This document shows, piece by piece, positions 22,346-32,060 of a DNA stretch of 64,000 bases; positions within the stretch are counted from its first letter, which is position 1, and every line of letters starts with the position of its first letter. Source of the DNA: Urophycis tenuis (Eukaryota; Chordata; Actinopteri; Gadiformes; Phycidae); NCBI GenBank assembly GCA_036785325.1, contig JAXIVH010000020.1:7173879-7237878 (forward strand), given 5' to 3'. Under the pieces are notes generated by a model. That model was not told the origin of the DNA. It saw only the letters and a list, made by a program, of their open reading frames with translations, and searched no databases. The translations under genes were made by a program, and so were the position numbers.

Positions 22346-23018
22346 AACCTAACCGAGCCAGGGCCATCGAAAGAACGGGCTCTCTACACAACCCATTTAT
22401 ATTACCTTACCAACTGTTATTCACAAAACGACCACTAGATGGAGGCGATGGACCACCACTGAAGAATCAAAAGAAGGCAACCAGCCTTTAACACAAAGAC
22501 TAAAAACTCACTCCAGCTGTGATCCTCTTTATCTAAATAAATAAATAAACAAAAATGAATAAATAAATAGACTAAATAAATATACAAATATAAATAAATA
22601 AATTAAATATAGATTACCTTACCAACTATTGCAATTACCTATTATTATTATTATTACTTACCTATTAATGCAATTTCCCAACCTGGGAACAATAGAGTAT
22701 TTCTATTTCTATTTCTATAACTCTTCTTCACAAAACGACCACTAGGTGGAGACGACGCACCACCAGCGAGGAATCAAAAGAGGAGGAACAACCTTGAATA
22801 CAAAGATTAAAACCCACTCCAGCGGTGAGTCTCTCGATGTATTTATTTACTAAAAAAATATATATTAAATATATATACTCCTCCCATCTCTTCTCCCCTG
22901 TCTTCCCTCATGGAAATGAGGGAGTTGGGGGAGATAGAGTGTACTAGCCCGATCCGGCGGGGGTGAGTTCAGTCCGTACAGACTGTCTCACCTTGACTCT
23001 ACCTTCCTCAATCTCTAG
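22346..23018. promoter_or_regulatory. Long-type segment of B1 with paired CTCF-like motifs
   Basis: Contains CGACCACTAGATGGAGGCG (22429-22447) and CGACCACTAGGTGGAGACG (22736-22754), both close to the CTCF core CCAC(C/T)AG(G/A)(G/T)GGC except that the last C is A. Their surroundings also match each other (CACAAAACG before; GAATCAAAAGA and CACTCCAGC after), so this is a diverged internal duplication of about 110 bp. Between them lie an AAATA-rich tract, an (ATT)n run and a LINE-like tail in reverse orientation. CTCF binding is inferred from the motif only. Confidence 0.45.
22664..22719 (-). mobile_element. LINE-like 3' tail fragment, minus strand (B1)
   Basis: Reverse complement reads AGAAATACTCTATTGTTCCC then AGGTTGGGAAATTGCATTAA. 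It matches the plus-strand insertion at 31245-31306 (AATACTTTATTAATCCC, GGGAAATTGC). Such TTTATT.ATCCC...GGGAAATTGC ends are, from memory, typical of fish LINE and related SINE tails. Only the tail is present. Confidence 0.5.
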
Positions 23019-23935
23019 CTCTAACTCTAACCCTAGGGATAACCTCAACCCCAACCCTAACCATAGGCCTAACCTTAGCCCTAACCCTAACTCAACCCTA
23101 ACACTAACCCTTACCTTGGCCCTAATCTTAACACTAACCTCAACCCCTAACCTTAGCCTTAACACTAACCCTAACCCCTACTCTAACTCTAACCCTAACC
23201 CCTACTCTAACTCTAACCCTAAGCCTACCCTAACCTCCAACACTAACCCTACCCTAACTCTAACGCTAACCCTAACTCTAACCTTTGCCCTAACTTTAGC
23301 CCTAACCCTAGCCTCAGCCATAACCCTAACCCTAACCTTAGCCCTAACCCTAACCTTAACCCTAACCCTAACCTTGGCCCTAACCTTAACACTAACCTCA
23401 AACCTAACCTTAACCCTAACCTCAGCCATAACCCTAACCCTAACCTTAGCCCTAACCCTAATTCTAGCCCTAACCCTAATCTTAACCATAACCTTAACCC
23501 TAACCTTGGCCCTAACACTTAACCTAACCTTATCCATAACACTAACCCTAACCTCAACCCTAACCTTAACCCCAATCTCAGCCGTAACCCCAACCCTAAC
23601 CTTATCCCTAACCTTAAACCTAACCTCAGCCCTAACCTTAACCCTAACCTCAGCCCTCATCTTAACCCTAACCCCTAACCCCTAACCTCTAACCCTAACC
23701 TTACCCTAACCGTAACGCTAACCCTAACCCTTACTCTAACCTTAGCCCTAACCTTAGCCCTAACCGTAACCCTAACCTTAACCCTAACCTTAACCCTAAA
23801 CCGTAACCTTATACCTAACCCTAACCTCAGCCCTAACCTTAACCCTAACCGCAACCCCTCCCATTTACTTCAAACCTAACGTTAAGGTTAACTGCTAACT
23901 CTACCCCTAAATCTACCCTAACCTTAACCTACACT
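23019..23935 (+). repeat. Degenerate telomere-like array of B1 (917 bp)
   Basis: Almost entirely hexamer-phase variants of CCCTAA: CCCTAACC mixed with CTTAAC, CTTAGC, CTCAGC and CTTGGC, ending CCTTAACCTACACT. The C-rich strand is the + strand, the orientation expected if the nearest telomere is to the left. The six-base period opens long (LT)n, (VR)n and (LG)n reading frames on both strands. They are a by-product of the repeat and are not genes. Confidence 0.95.
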
Positions 23936-24114
23936 TGACATATTGGAGGAAGAAGACAATTACCCAGCATGCATTTCATCCGGAAAACTTTTCACAAAAA
24001 AACCCATTACCGAAGTACCTACGGCGAGAATAGACTACCCCAAGAAATTGTTGTTTTGGGTGAGGAAAGTAAGCCATTGAGTCTTCTCTAAGGTCAACTT
24101 CCTACACAATCTCT

Positions 24115-24485
24115 GTAGTCGCGCGGTGTATGGGGCACAGGAATTGTTATTAACAGGCTGTTCGGCATGGGGTCCTGGAGGGGCCAGGGAGGCAGTGCTT
24201 AGTCGCGGCTGGCCTTGGCCTTTCCTACCCTGGGACCGACTGGGAAGGCACCGCTGGTCGGGGCTGGTCTTGGTCTTTCCTAGGTCTGGACACCCATCGC
24301 TGAGGATAGCTGCATTGGGGGACCGTGGAGGCAGTGCTTTGTCACGGTTGGCCTCGGTCCTTCGTGACCCCAGTTTTCTGCTAGTTCATCTGGACCCAAC
24401 AGAGGACAAGAACCAAGCTCCGGCCCTGATTGGCCAAACCAGGGCTACCTAGCGGTGTTAACAACTGGTTTGTGCTGGTCAGGGG
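24115..24485 (-). promoter_or_regulatory. GC-rich island of B1, candidate leftward promoter
   Basis: Around 17 CpG in 370 bases between A/T-rich spacers. It contains three degenerate copies of a motif like GGCAGTGCTTAGTCGCGGCT at about 24191, 24247 and 24330, so it is minisatellite-like. ATTGG at 24429-24433 is a CCAAT box on the minus strand. Leftward transcription from here would run into the telomere-like array and yield G-rich, UUAGGG-like RNA, the layout of mammalian TERRA promoters. A 108-codon + strand frame (24126-24452) opens with GTG, not ATG, and shows no recognisable domain. On the + strand the island ends at GGGG|GTAAGTATG, a strong 5' splice site, so a plus-strand transcript is an alternative. 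Confidence 0.35.
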
Positions 24486-25019
24486 GTAAGTATGTGCCCC
24501 CTCCTCTCCATAACCAAAACAATGTATCCTAAAAAGTGTTTTACTTACCTTTACTTACCTCGACGTTACCTCAACAAATGATCACTCCTAAAAAAGCTTA
24601 AACCCAATACCAATTCCATTTCGGAAACGACACACCTTGAGAATTGATCACTCTCGGGGGGGCCTCCCTTGGGTGAGGGTGTATAGTGACAATGGCCAGA
24701 AACACCCTATGATCCCAGGGTCCACTACTGATGACGTGTCCTAATATTTCGATAGCACGTTTATACTAAAATAGAAATGGAAAAGAAAAGTCTCACTCCA
24801 GCTGTGACTCGTCTTTATTCAAATAAGTAAATATACCAATGCATTGGAAGTACCTTCAATCAAACTAGATTGACCTTCATCTTGGAACAAAGAAAACCTT
24901 TGGGAAAAGGAAAAACAAGTCTATATCTCCAAATCAGCGGTTATATCACAACAAGACAGATAACCATTTCGTTTTACTTCATTCTTGGTAATATGGGAAA
25001 AGAGAGCTGCGGATGACTA
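24486..25019. other. A/T-rich tail of B unit (representative)
   Basis: About 530 bases without a gene. It holds tandem minus-strand 5' splice-site consensus (GAGGTAAGTAAAGGTAAGTA on the minus strand, 24541-24562). It also holds CACTCCAGCTGTGACTCG near 24786, a third relative of the CACTCCAGC blocks in the long-type segment, and a poly-G run in CTCTCGGGGGGGCC. Equivalent tails end every B unit from B1 to B11 except B5 and the truncated B7. Confidence 0.8.
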
Positions 25020-25108
25020 GATATTGGCGAGTGCAACTGCCTTTGATCCCCTATTCAACTACCGAGTCGTTGGATGAGGTGGGGGGGGTCATCGAGATAA
25101 CTCTAACG

Positions 25109-25781
25109 AACCTAACCGAGCCAGGGCCATCGAAAGAACGGGCTCTCTACAGAACCCATTTATATTACCTTACCAACTGTTATTCACAAAACGACCACTA
25201 GATGGAGGCGATGGACCACCACTGAAGAATCAAAAGAAGGCAACCAGCCTTTAACACAAAGACTAAAAACTCACTCCAGCTGTGATCCTCTTTATCTAAA
25301 TAAATAAATAAACAAAAATGAATAAATAAATAGACTAAATAAATATACAAATATAAATAAATAAATTAAATATAGATTACCTTACCAACTATTGCAATTA
25401 CCTATTATTATTATTATTACTTACCTATTAATGCAATTTCCCAACCTGGGAACAATAGAGTATTTCTATTTCTATTTCTATAACTCTTCTTCACAAAACG
25501 ACCACTAGGTGGAGACGACGCACCACCAGCGAGGAATCAAAAGAGGAGGAACAACCTTGAATACAAAGATTAAAACCCACTCCAGCGGTGAGTCTCTCGA
25601 TGTATTTATTTACTAAAAAAATATATATTAAATATATATACTCCTCCCATCTCTTCTCCCCTGTCTTCCCTCATGGAAATGAGGGAGTTGGGGGAGATAG
25701 AGTGTACTAGCCCGATCCGGCGGGGGTGAGTTCAGTCCGTACAGACTGTCTCACCTTGACTCTACCTTCCTCAATCTCTAG
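25109..25781. promoter_or_regulatory. Long-type segment of B2 with paired CTCF-like motifs
   Basis: CTCF-like motifs at 25192-25210 and 25499-25517 are identical to those of B1. The LINE-like tail (minus strand) is at 25427-25482. Confidence 0.45.
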
Positions 25782-26698
25782 CTCTAACTCTAACCCTAGG
25801 GATAACCTCAACCCCAACCCTAACCATAGGCCTAACCTTAGCCCTAACCCTAACTCAACCCTAACACTAACCCTTACCTTGGCCCTAATCTTAACACTAA
25901 CCTCAACCCCTAACCTTAGCCTTAACACTAACCCTAACCCCTACTCTAACTCTAACCCTAACCCCTACTCTAACTCTAACCCTAAGCCTACCCTAACCTC
26001 CAACACTAACCCTACCCTAACTCTAACGCTAACCCTAACTCTAACCTTTGCCCTAACTTTAGCCCTAACCCTAGCCTCAGCCATAACCCTAACCCTAACC
26101 TTAGCCCTAACCCTAACCTTAACCCTAACCCTAACCTTGGCCCTAACCTTAACACTAACCTCAAACCTAACCTTAACCCTAACCTCAGCCATAACCCTAA
26201 CCCTAACCTTAGCCCTAACCCTAATTCTAGCCCTAACCCTAATCTTAACCATAACCTTAACCCTAACCTTGGCCCTAACACTTAACCTAACCTTATCCAT
26301 AACACTAACCCTAACCTCAACCCTAACCTTAACCCCAATCTCAGCCGTAACCCCAACCCTAACCTTATCCCTAACCTTAAACCTAACCTCAGCCCTAACC
26401 TTAACCCTAACCTCAGCCCTCATCTTAACCCTAACCCCTAACCCCTAACCTCTAACCCTAACCTTACCCTAACCGTAACGCTAACCCTAACCCTTACTCT
26501 AACCTTAGCCCTAACCTTAGCCCTAACCGTAACCCTAACCTTAACCCTAACCTTAACCCTAAACCGTAACCTTATACCTAACCCTAACCTCAGCCCTAAC
26601 CTTAACCCTAACCGCAACCCCTCCCATTTACTTCAAACCTAACGTTAAGGTTAACTGCTAACTCTACCCCTAAATCTACCCTAACCTTAACCTACACT
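25782..26698 (+). repeat. Degenerate telomere-like array of B2
   Basis: Follows the B1 array variant for variant at an offset of 2763. Random telomere-repeat addition could not produce this, so the array was duplicated as fixed sequence. Confidence 0.95.
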
Positions 26699-26877
26699 TG
26701 ACATATTGGAGGAAGAAGACAATTACCCAGCATGCATTTCATCCGGAAAACTTTTCACAAAAAAACCCATTACCGAAGTACCTACGGCGAGAATAGACTA
26801 CCCCAAGAAATTGTTGTTTTGGGTGAGGAAAGTAAGCCATTGAGTCTTCTCTAAGGTCAACTCCCTACACAATCGCT

Positions 26878-27248
26878 GTAGTCGCGCGGTGTATGGGGCA
26901 CAGGAATTGTTATTAACAGGCTGTTCGGCATGGGGTCCTGGAGGGGCCAGGGAGGCAGTGCTTAGTCGCGGCTGGCCTTGGCCTTTCCTACCCTGGGACC
27001 GACTGGGAAGGCACCGCTGGTCGGGGCTGGTCTTGGTCTTTCCTAGGTCTGGACACCCATCGCTGAGGATAGCTGCATTGGGGGACCGTGGAGGCAGTGC
27101 TTTGTCACAGCTGGCCTCGGTCCTTCGTGACCCCAGTTTTCTGCTAGTTCATCTGGACCCAACAGAGGACAAGAACCAAGCTCCGGCCCTGATTGGCCAA
27201 ACCAGGGCTACCTAGCGGTGTTAACAACTGGTTTGTGCTGGTCAGGGG
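26878..27248 (-). promoter_or_regulatory. GC-rich island of B2
   Basis: Same layout as the B1 island. It carries GTCACAGCTGG where most islands carry GTCACGGCTGG, a CpG loss shared with B8. The minus-strand CCAAT box and the plus-strand donor are kept. Confidence 0.35.
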
Positions 27249-27873
27249 GTAAGTATGTGCCCCCTCCTCTCCATAACCAAAACAATGTATCCTAAAAAGT
27301 GTTTTACTTACCTTTACTTACCTCGACGTTACCTCAACAAATGATCACTCCTAAAAAAGCTTAAACCCAATACCAATTCCATTTCGGAAACGACACACCT
27401 TGAGAATTGATCACTCTCGGGGGGGCCTCCCTTGGGTGAGGGTGTATAGTGACAATGGCCAGAAACACCCTATGATCCCAGGGTCCACTACTGATGACGT
27501 GTCCTAATATTTCGATAGCACGTTTATACTAAAATAGAAATGGAAAAGAAAAGTCTCACTCCAGCTGTGACTCGTCTTTATTCAAATAAGTAAATATACC
27601 AATGCATTGGAAGTACCTTCAATCAAACTAGATTGACCTCCATCTTGGAACAAAGAAAACCTTTGGGAAAAGGAAAAACAAGTCTATATCTCCAAATCAG
27701 CGGTTATATCACAACAAGACAGATAACCATTTCGTTTTACTTCATTCTTGGTAATATGGGGAAAGAGAGCTGCGGATGACTAGATATTGGCGAGTGCAAC
27801 TGCCTTTGATCCCCTATTCAACTACCGAGTCGTTGGATGAGGTGGGGGGGGTCATCGAGATAACTCTAACGAA

Positions 27874-28769
27874 CCCAACCCTAACCATAGGCCTAACCTT
27901 AGCCCTAACCCTAACTCAACCCTAACACTAACCCTTACCTTGGCCCTAATCTTAACACTAACCTCAACCCCTAACCTTAGCCTTAACACTAACCCTAACC
28001 CCTACTCTAACTCTAACCCTAACCCCTACTCTAACTCTAACCCTAAGCCTACCCTAACCTCCAACACTAACCCTACCCTAACTCTAACGCTAACCCTAAC
28101 TCTAACCTTTGCCCTAACTTTAGCCCTAACCCTAGCCTCAGCCATAACCCTAACCCTAACCTTAGCCCTAACCCTAACCTTAACCCTAACCCTAACCTTG
28201 GCCCTAACCTTAACACTAACCTCAAACCTAACCTTAACCCTAACCTCAGCCATAACCCTAACCCTAACCTTAGCCCTAACCCTAATTCTAGCCCTAACCC
28301 TAATCTTAACCATAACCTTAACCCTAACCTTGGCCCTAACACTTAACCTAACCTTATCCATAACACTAACCCTAACCTCAACCCTAACCTTAACCCCAAT
28401 CTCAGCCGTAACCCCAACCCTAACCTTATCCCTAACCTTAAACCTAACCCTAACCTCAGCCCTAACCTTAACCCTAACCTCAGCCCTCATCTTAACCCTA
28501 ACCCCTAACCCCTAACCTCTAACCCTAACCCTAACCTTACCCTAACCGTAACGCTAACCCTAACCCTTACTCTAACCTTAGCCCTAACCTTAGCCCTAAC
28601 CGTAACCCTAACCTTAACCCTAACCTTAACCCTAAACCGTAACCTTATACCTAACCCTAACCTCAGCCCTAACCTTAACCCTAACCGCAACCCCTCCCAT
28701 TTACTTCAAACCTAACGTTAAGGTTAACTGCTAACTCTACCCCTAAATCTACCCTAACCTTAACCTACA
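27874..28769 (+). repeat. Degenerate telomere-like array of B3
   Basis: Starts inside the B1-type array and then follows it, with two extra CCCTAA hexamers (AAACCTAACCCTAACCTC; CTAACCCTAACCCTAACC). Confidence 0.95.
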
Positions 28770-28950
28770 CTTGACATATTGGAGGAAGAAGACAATTACC
28801 CAGCATGCATTTCATCCGGAAAACTTTTCACAAAAAAACCCATTACCGAAGTACCTACGGCGAGAATAGACTACCCCAAGAAATTGTTGTTTTGGGTGAG
28901 GAAAGTAAGCCATTGAGTCTTCTCTAAGGTCAACTTCCTACACAATCGCT

Positions 28951-29321
28951 GTAGTCGCGCGGTGTATGGGGCACAGGAATTGTTATTAACAGGCTGTTCG
29001 GCATGGGGTCCTGGAGGGGCCAGGGAGGCAGTGCTTAGTCGCGGCTGGCCTTGGCCTTTCCTACCCTGGGACCGACTGGGAAGGCACCGCTGGTCGGGGC
29101 TGGTCTTGGTCTTTCCTAGGTCTGGACACCCATCGCTGAGGATAGCTGCATTGGGGGACCGTGGAGGCAGTGCTTTGTCACGGCTGGCCTCGGTCCTTCG
29201 TGACCCCAGTTTTCTGCTAGTTCATCTGGACCCAACAGAGGACAAGAACCAAGCTCCGGCCCTGATTGGCCAAACCAGGGCTACCTAGCGGTGTTAACAA
29301 CTGGTTTGTGCTGGTCAGGGG
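28951..29321 (-). promoter_or_regulatory. GC-rich island of B3
   Basis: Same as the B1 island with GTCACGGCTGG. Minus-strand CCAAT and plus-strand GTAAGTATG donor retained. Confidence 0.35.
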
Positions 29322-29945
29322 GTAAGTATGTGCCCCCTCCTCTCCATAACCAAAACAATGTATCCTAAAAAGTGTTTTACTTACCTTTACTTACCTCGAC
29401 GTTACCTCAACAAATGATCACTCCTAAAAAAGCTTAAACCCAATACCAATTCCATTTCGGAAACGACACACCTTGAGAATTGATCACTCTCGGGGGGGCC
29501 TCCCTTGGGTGAGGGTGTATAGTGACAATGGCCAGAAACACCCTATGATCCCAGGGTCCACTACTGATGACGTGTCCTAATATTTCGATAGCACGTTTAT
29601 ACTAAAATAGAAATGGAAAAGAAAAGTCTCACTCCAGCTGTGACTCGTCTTTATTCAAATAAGTAAATATACCAATGCATTGGAAGTACCTTCAATCAAA
29701 CTAGATTGACCTCCATCTTGGAACAAAGAAAACCTTTGGGAAAAGGAAAAACAAGTCTATATCTCCAAATCAGCGGTTATATCACAACAAGACAGATAAC
29801 CATTTCGTTTTACTTCATTCTTGGTAATATGGGAAAAGAGAGCTGCGGATGACTAGATATTGGCGAGTGCAACTGCCTTTGATCCCCTATTCAACTACCG
29901 AGTCGTTGGATGAGGTGGGGGGGGTCATCGAGATAACTCTAACGA

Positions 29946-30581
29946 ACCCAACCCTAACCATAGGCCTAACCTTAGCCCTAACCCTAACTCAACGTTAACC
30001 TTGACACCAACCTTAGCCCGGACACTAACCCTTACCTTGGCCTTAACCCTAACCCAACCCTAACCATAGACCTAACCTTAGCCCTAACCCTAACTCAACC
30101 CTAACCTTGGCCCCAACCTTAGCCCTGACATTAACCCTTACCTTGACCCTAACCTTAGCCCTAACCTTAGCCCCAACCCTAACCCTAACCTTAAACCTAG
30201 CCTTAGCCCCAACCCTAACCTTAGCCCTAACCCTAACCTTAACCCTAACCCTAAGCCCTAGCCCTAACCCTAACCTTAACCCTAACCTCAACCCTGACCT
30301 TGGCCCTAACCCTAACCCAGACCCTAATCCCTAAACCTAACCCCTAACCCCCTAACCCCTAACCCTATCTCAACCCTAACCTTGGCCCCAACCTTAGCCC
30401 TGACATTCACCCTAACCTTGGCCCTAACACTTAACCCTAACCTTATCCATAACACTAACCCTAACCTCAACCCTAACCTTAACCTCAGCCATAACCCTAA
30501 CCTCAACCCTAACCTTAAACCTAACCCTAACCTCAGCCCTAACCTTAACCCTAACCCCTAAACCTAACCCTAACCTACACT
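29946..30581 (+). repeat. Diverged telomere-like array of B4
   Basis: About 635 bases of CCCTAA variants with local repeats of a longer block (CCTTGGCCCCAACCTTAGCC at about 30105 and 30383). It ends CCTACACTTGGCGTATTGG where other units read CCTACACTTGACATATTGG. Confidence 0.9.
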
Positions 30582-30762
30582 TGGCGTATTGGAGGAACAA
30601 GCCAATTCCCCATTATGCATTTCAACCGGAAAACTTTGCGCGCAAAAAAAACCATTACCGAAGTACCTACGGCGAGAATAGACTAGCCCAAGAAATTTCT
30701 GTTTTGGGTAAGGAAAGTAAGCCATTGAGTCTTCTCTAAGGTCAACTTCCTACACAATCTCT

Positions 30763-31133
30763 GTAGTCGCGCGGTGTATGGGGCACAGGAATTGTTATTA
30801 ACAGGCTGTTCGGCATGGGGTCCTGGAGGGGCCAGGGAGGCAGTGCTTAGTCGCGGCTGGCCTTGGCCTTTCCTACCCTGGGACCGACTGGGAAGGCACC
30901 GCTGGACGGGGCTGGTCTTGGTCTTTCCTAGGTCTGGACACCCATCGCTGAGGATAGCTGCATTGGGGGACCGTGGAGGCAGTGCTTTGTCACGGCTGGC
31001 CTCGGTCCTTCGTACCCCCGTTTTCCTATTAGTTCATCTGGACCCAACAGAGGACAAGAACCAAGCTCCGACCCTGATTGGCCAAACCAGGGCTACCTAG
31101 CGGTGTTAACAACTGGTTTGTGCTGGTCAGGGG
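30763..31133 (-). promoter_or_regulatory. GC-rich island of B4, diverged
   Basis: Retains the three-block minisatellite structure, CTGATTGGCC (minus-strand CCAAT) and the GTAAGTATG donor, despite several substitutions and small indels elsewhere. The 108-codon frame stays open with four or more amino-acid changes, which is weak evidence either way. Confidence 0.35.
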
Positions 31134-31244
31134 GTAAGTATGTGCCCCCTCCTCTCCATAACCAAAACAATGTATCCTAAAAAGTGTTTTACTTACCTTT
31201 ACTTACCTCGAGGTTACCTCGACAAATGAGCACTCCTAAAAAAG

Positions 31245-31306
31245 TTTGGAATAGAATAGAATAGAAAATACTTTATTAATCCCAAGCTGGGAAATTGCAA
31301 AATTGT
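31245..31306 (+). mobile_element. LINE-like 3' tail insertion in B4, plus strand
   Basis: GGAATAGAATAGAATAGAAA followed by ATACTTTATTAATCCC and GGGAAATTGC interrupts the segment that reads AAAAAAGCTTAAACCC in every other B unit. It is related to the minus-strand tails in long units but lies at a different site, so it is a separate insertion event. Confidence 0.6.
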
Positions 31307-31816
31307 TTAAACCCAATACCAATTCCATTTCAGAACCGACACACCTTGAGAATTGATCACTCTCGGGGGGGCCTCCCTTGGGTGAGGGTGTATAGTGACA
31401 ATGGCCAGAAACACCCTATGATCCCAGGGTCCACTACTGATGACGTGTCCTAATATTTCGATAGCACGTTTATACTAAAATAGAAATGGAAAAGAAAAGT
31501 CTCACTCCAGCTGTGACTCGTCTTTATTCAAATAAGTAAATATACCAATGCATTGGAAGTACCTTCACTCAAACTAGATTGACCTTCATCTTGGAACAAA
31601 GAAAACCTTTGGGAAAAGGAAAAACAAGTCTATATCTCCAAATCAGCGGTTATATCACAACAAGACAAACAACCATCCCATTTACTCCATTCTTGGTTAC
31701 AAAGAAAACCATCAAGTCTATGTCTTCAAATCAGCGGTTATATCACAACAAGACAGATAACCATTTCATTTTACTTCATTCTTAGTAATATGGGAAAAGA
31801 GAGCTGCGGATGACTA

Positions 31817-31906
31817 GATATTGGCGTGCGCAACTGCCTTTGATCCCCCATTCAACTACCCAGTCGTTGGATGAGGTGGGGGGGATCATCGAGATAACTT
31901 AAAATG
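31817..31906 (+). repeat. Module B leader only (B5), last copy before the linker
   Basis: GATATTGGCG leader with changes (GTGCGCAAC, CCCCATTCAACTACCCAG, AACTTAAAATGAACC), running directly into a near-perfect telomere tract. No island or tail follows. Confidence 0.85.
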
Positions 31907-32017
31907 AACCTAACCCTAACCCTAACCCCTAACCCTAACCCTAACCCCTAACCCCTAACCCTAACCCCTAACCCTAACCCTAACCCTAACCCCTAACCCT
32001 AACCCCTAACCCTAACC

Positions 32018-32056
<39 letters not shown>

Positions 32057-32060
32057 TAAC
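31907..32060 (+). repeat. Near-perfect interstitial telomere tract
   Basis: About 150 bases of CCCTAA and CCCCTAA with hardly any other variants, the cleanest telomere sequence in the window and in the same orientation as the module B arrays. It may be a telomere-fusion or telomere-healing remnant, or the ancestral seed of the B arrays. Confidence 0.95.

Larger units (their letters stand above)
22255..25019 (+). repeat. Module B unit B1 (long type, 2765 bp)
   Basis: Order: leader (GATATTGGCGAGTGC to TCTAACGAAC) with a poly-G run; long-type segment with two CTCF-like motifs; degenerate telomere-like array; 180-bp spacer with CAGCATGCATTTCAT; GC-rich island; A/T-rich tail ending in GCGGATGACTA. 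The next unit starts with the same GATATTGG at 25020. Confidence 0.9.
25020..27782 (+). repeat. Module B unit B2 (long type, 2763 bp)
   Basis: Near-identical tandem copy of B1; the poly-G run in the leader is two bases shorter. Scattered substitutions include ACTCCCTACACAATCGC in place of ACTTCCTACACAATCTC just before the island. Confidence 0.9.
27783..29855 (+). repeat. Module B unit B3 (short type, 2073 bp)
   Basis: The leader passes straight from TCTAACGAAC into CCAACCCTAACCATAGG, so the ~700-bp long-type segment, with its CTCF-like motifs and LINE tail, is missing. The remainder matches B1 and B2. Confidence 0.9.
29856..31816 (+). repeat. Module B unit B4 (short type, most diverged)
   Basis: The array differs in order and content from all other units. 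The island has GGACGGGGCTGG and a changed TACCCCCGTTTTCCTATTAG segment. A LINE-like tail is inserted at about 31245-31306. An 88-bp block (CAAGTCTAT to CAAGACA) is duplicated at 31625 and 31713. This unit lies next to the unique linker, as expected for an edge unit that escapes homogenisation. Confidence 0.85.

Noticed and set aside
22963..23685. Long open frames with (LT)n, (VR)n or (LG)n on both strands over the telomere-like arrays, in all B units
   Set aside because: A six-base repeat without stop codons opens several frames at once. The peptides are pure repeat translations with no start context or domain.
24126..24452. 108-codon frame beginning YGAQELLLTGCSAWGP in all ten islands
   Set aside because: It starts with GTG, not ATG, has no recognisable domain, and its conservation is explained by recent duplication. 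B4, the diverged copy, has several amino-acid changes and shows no sign of selection that I can see.
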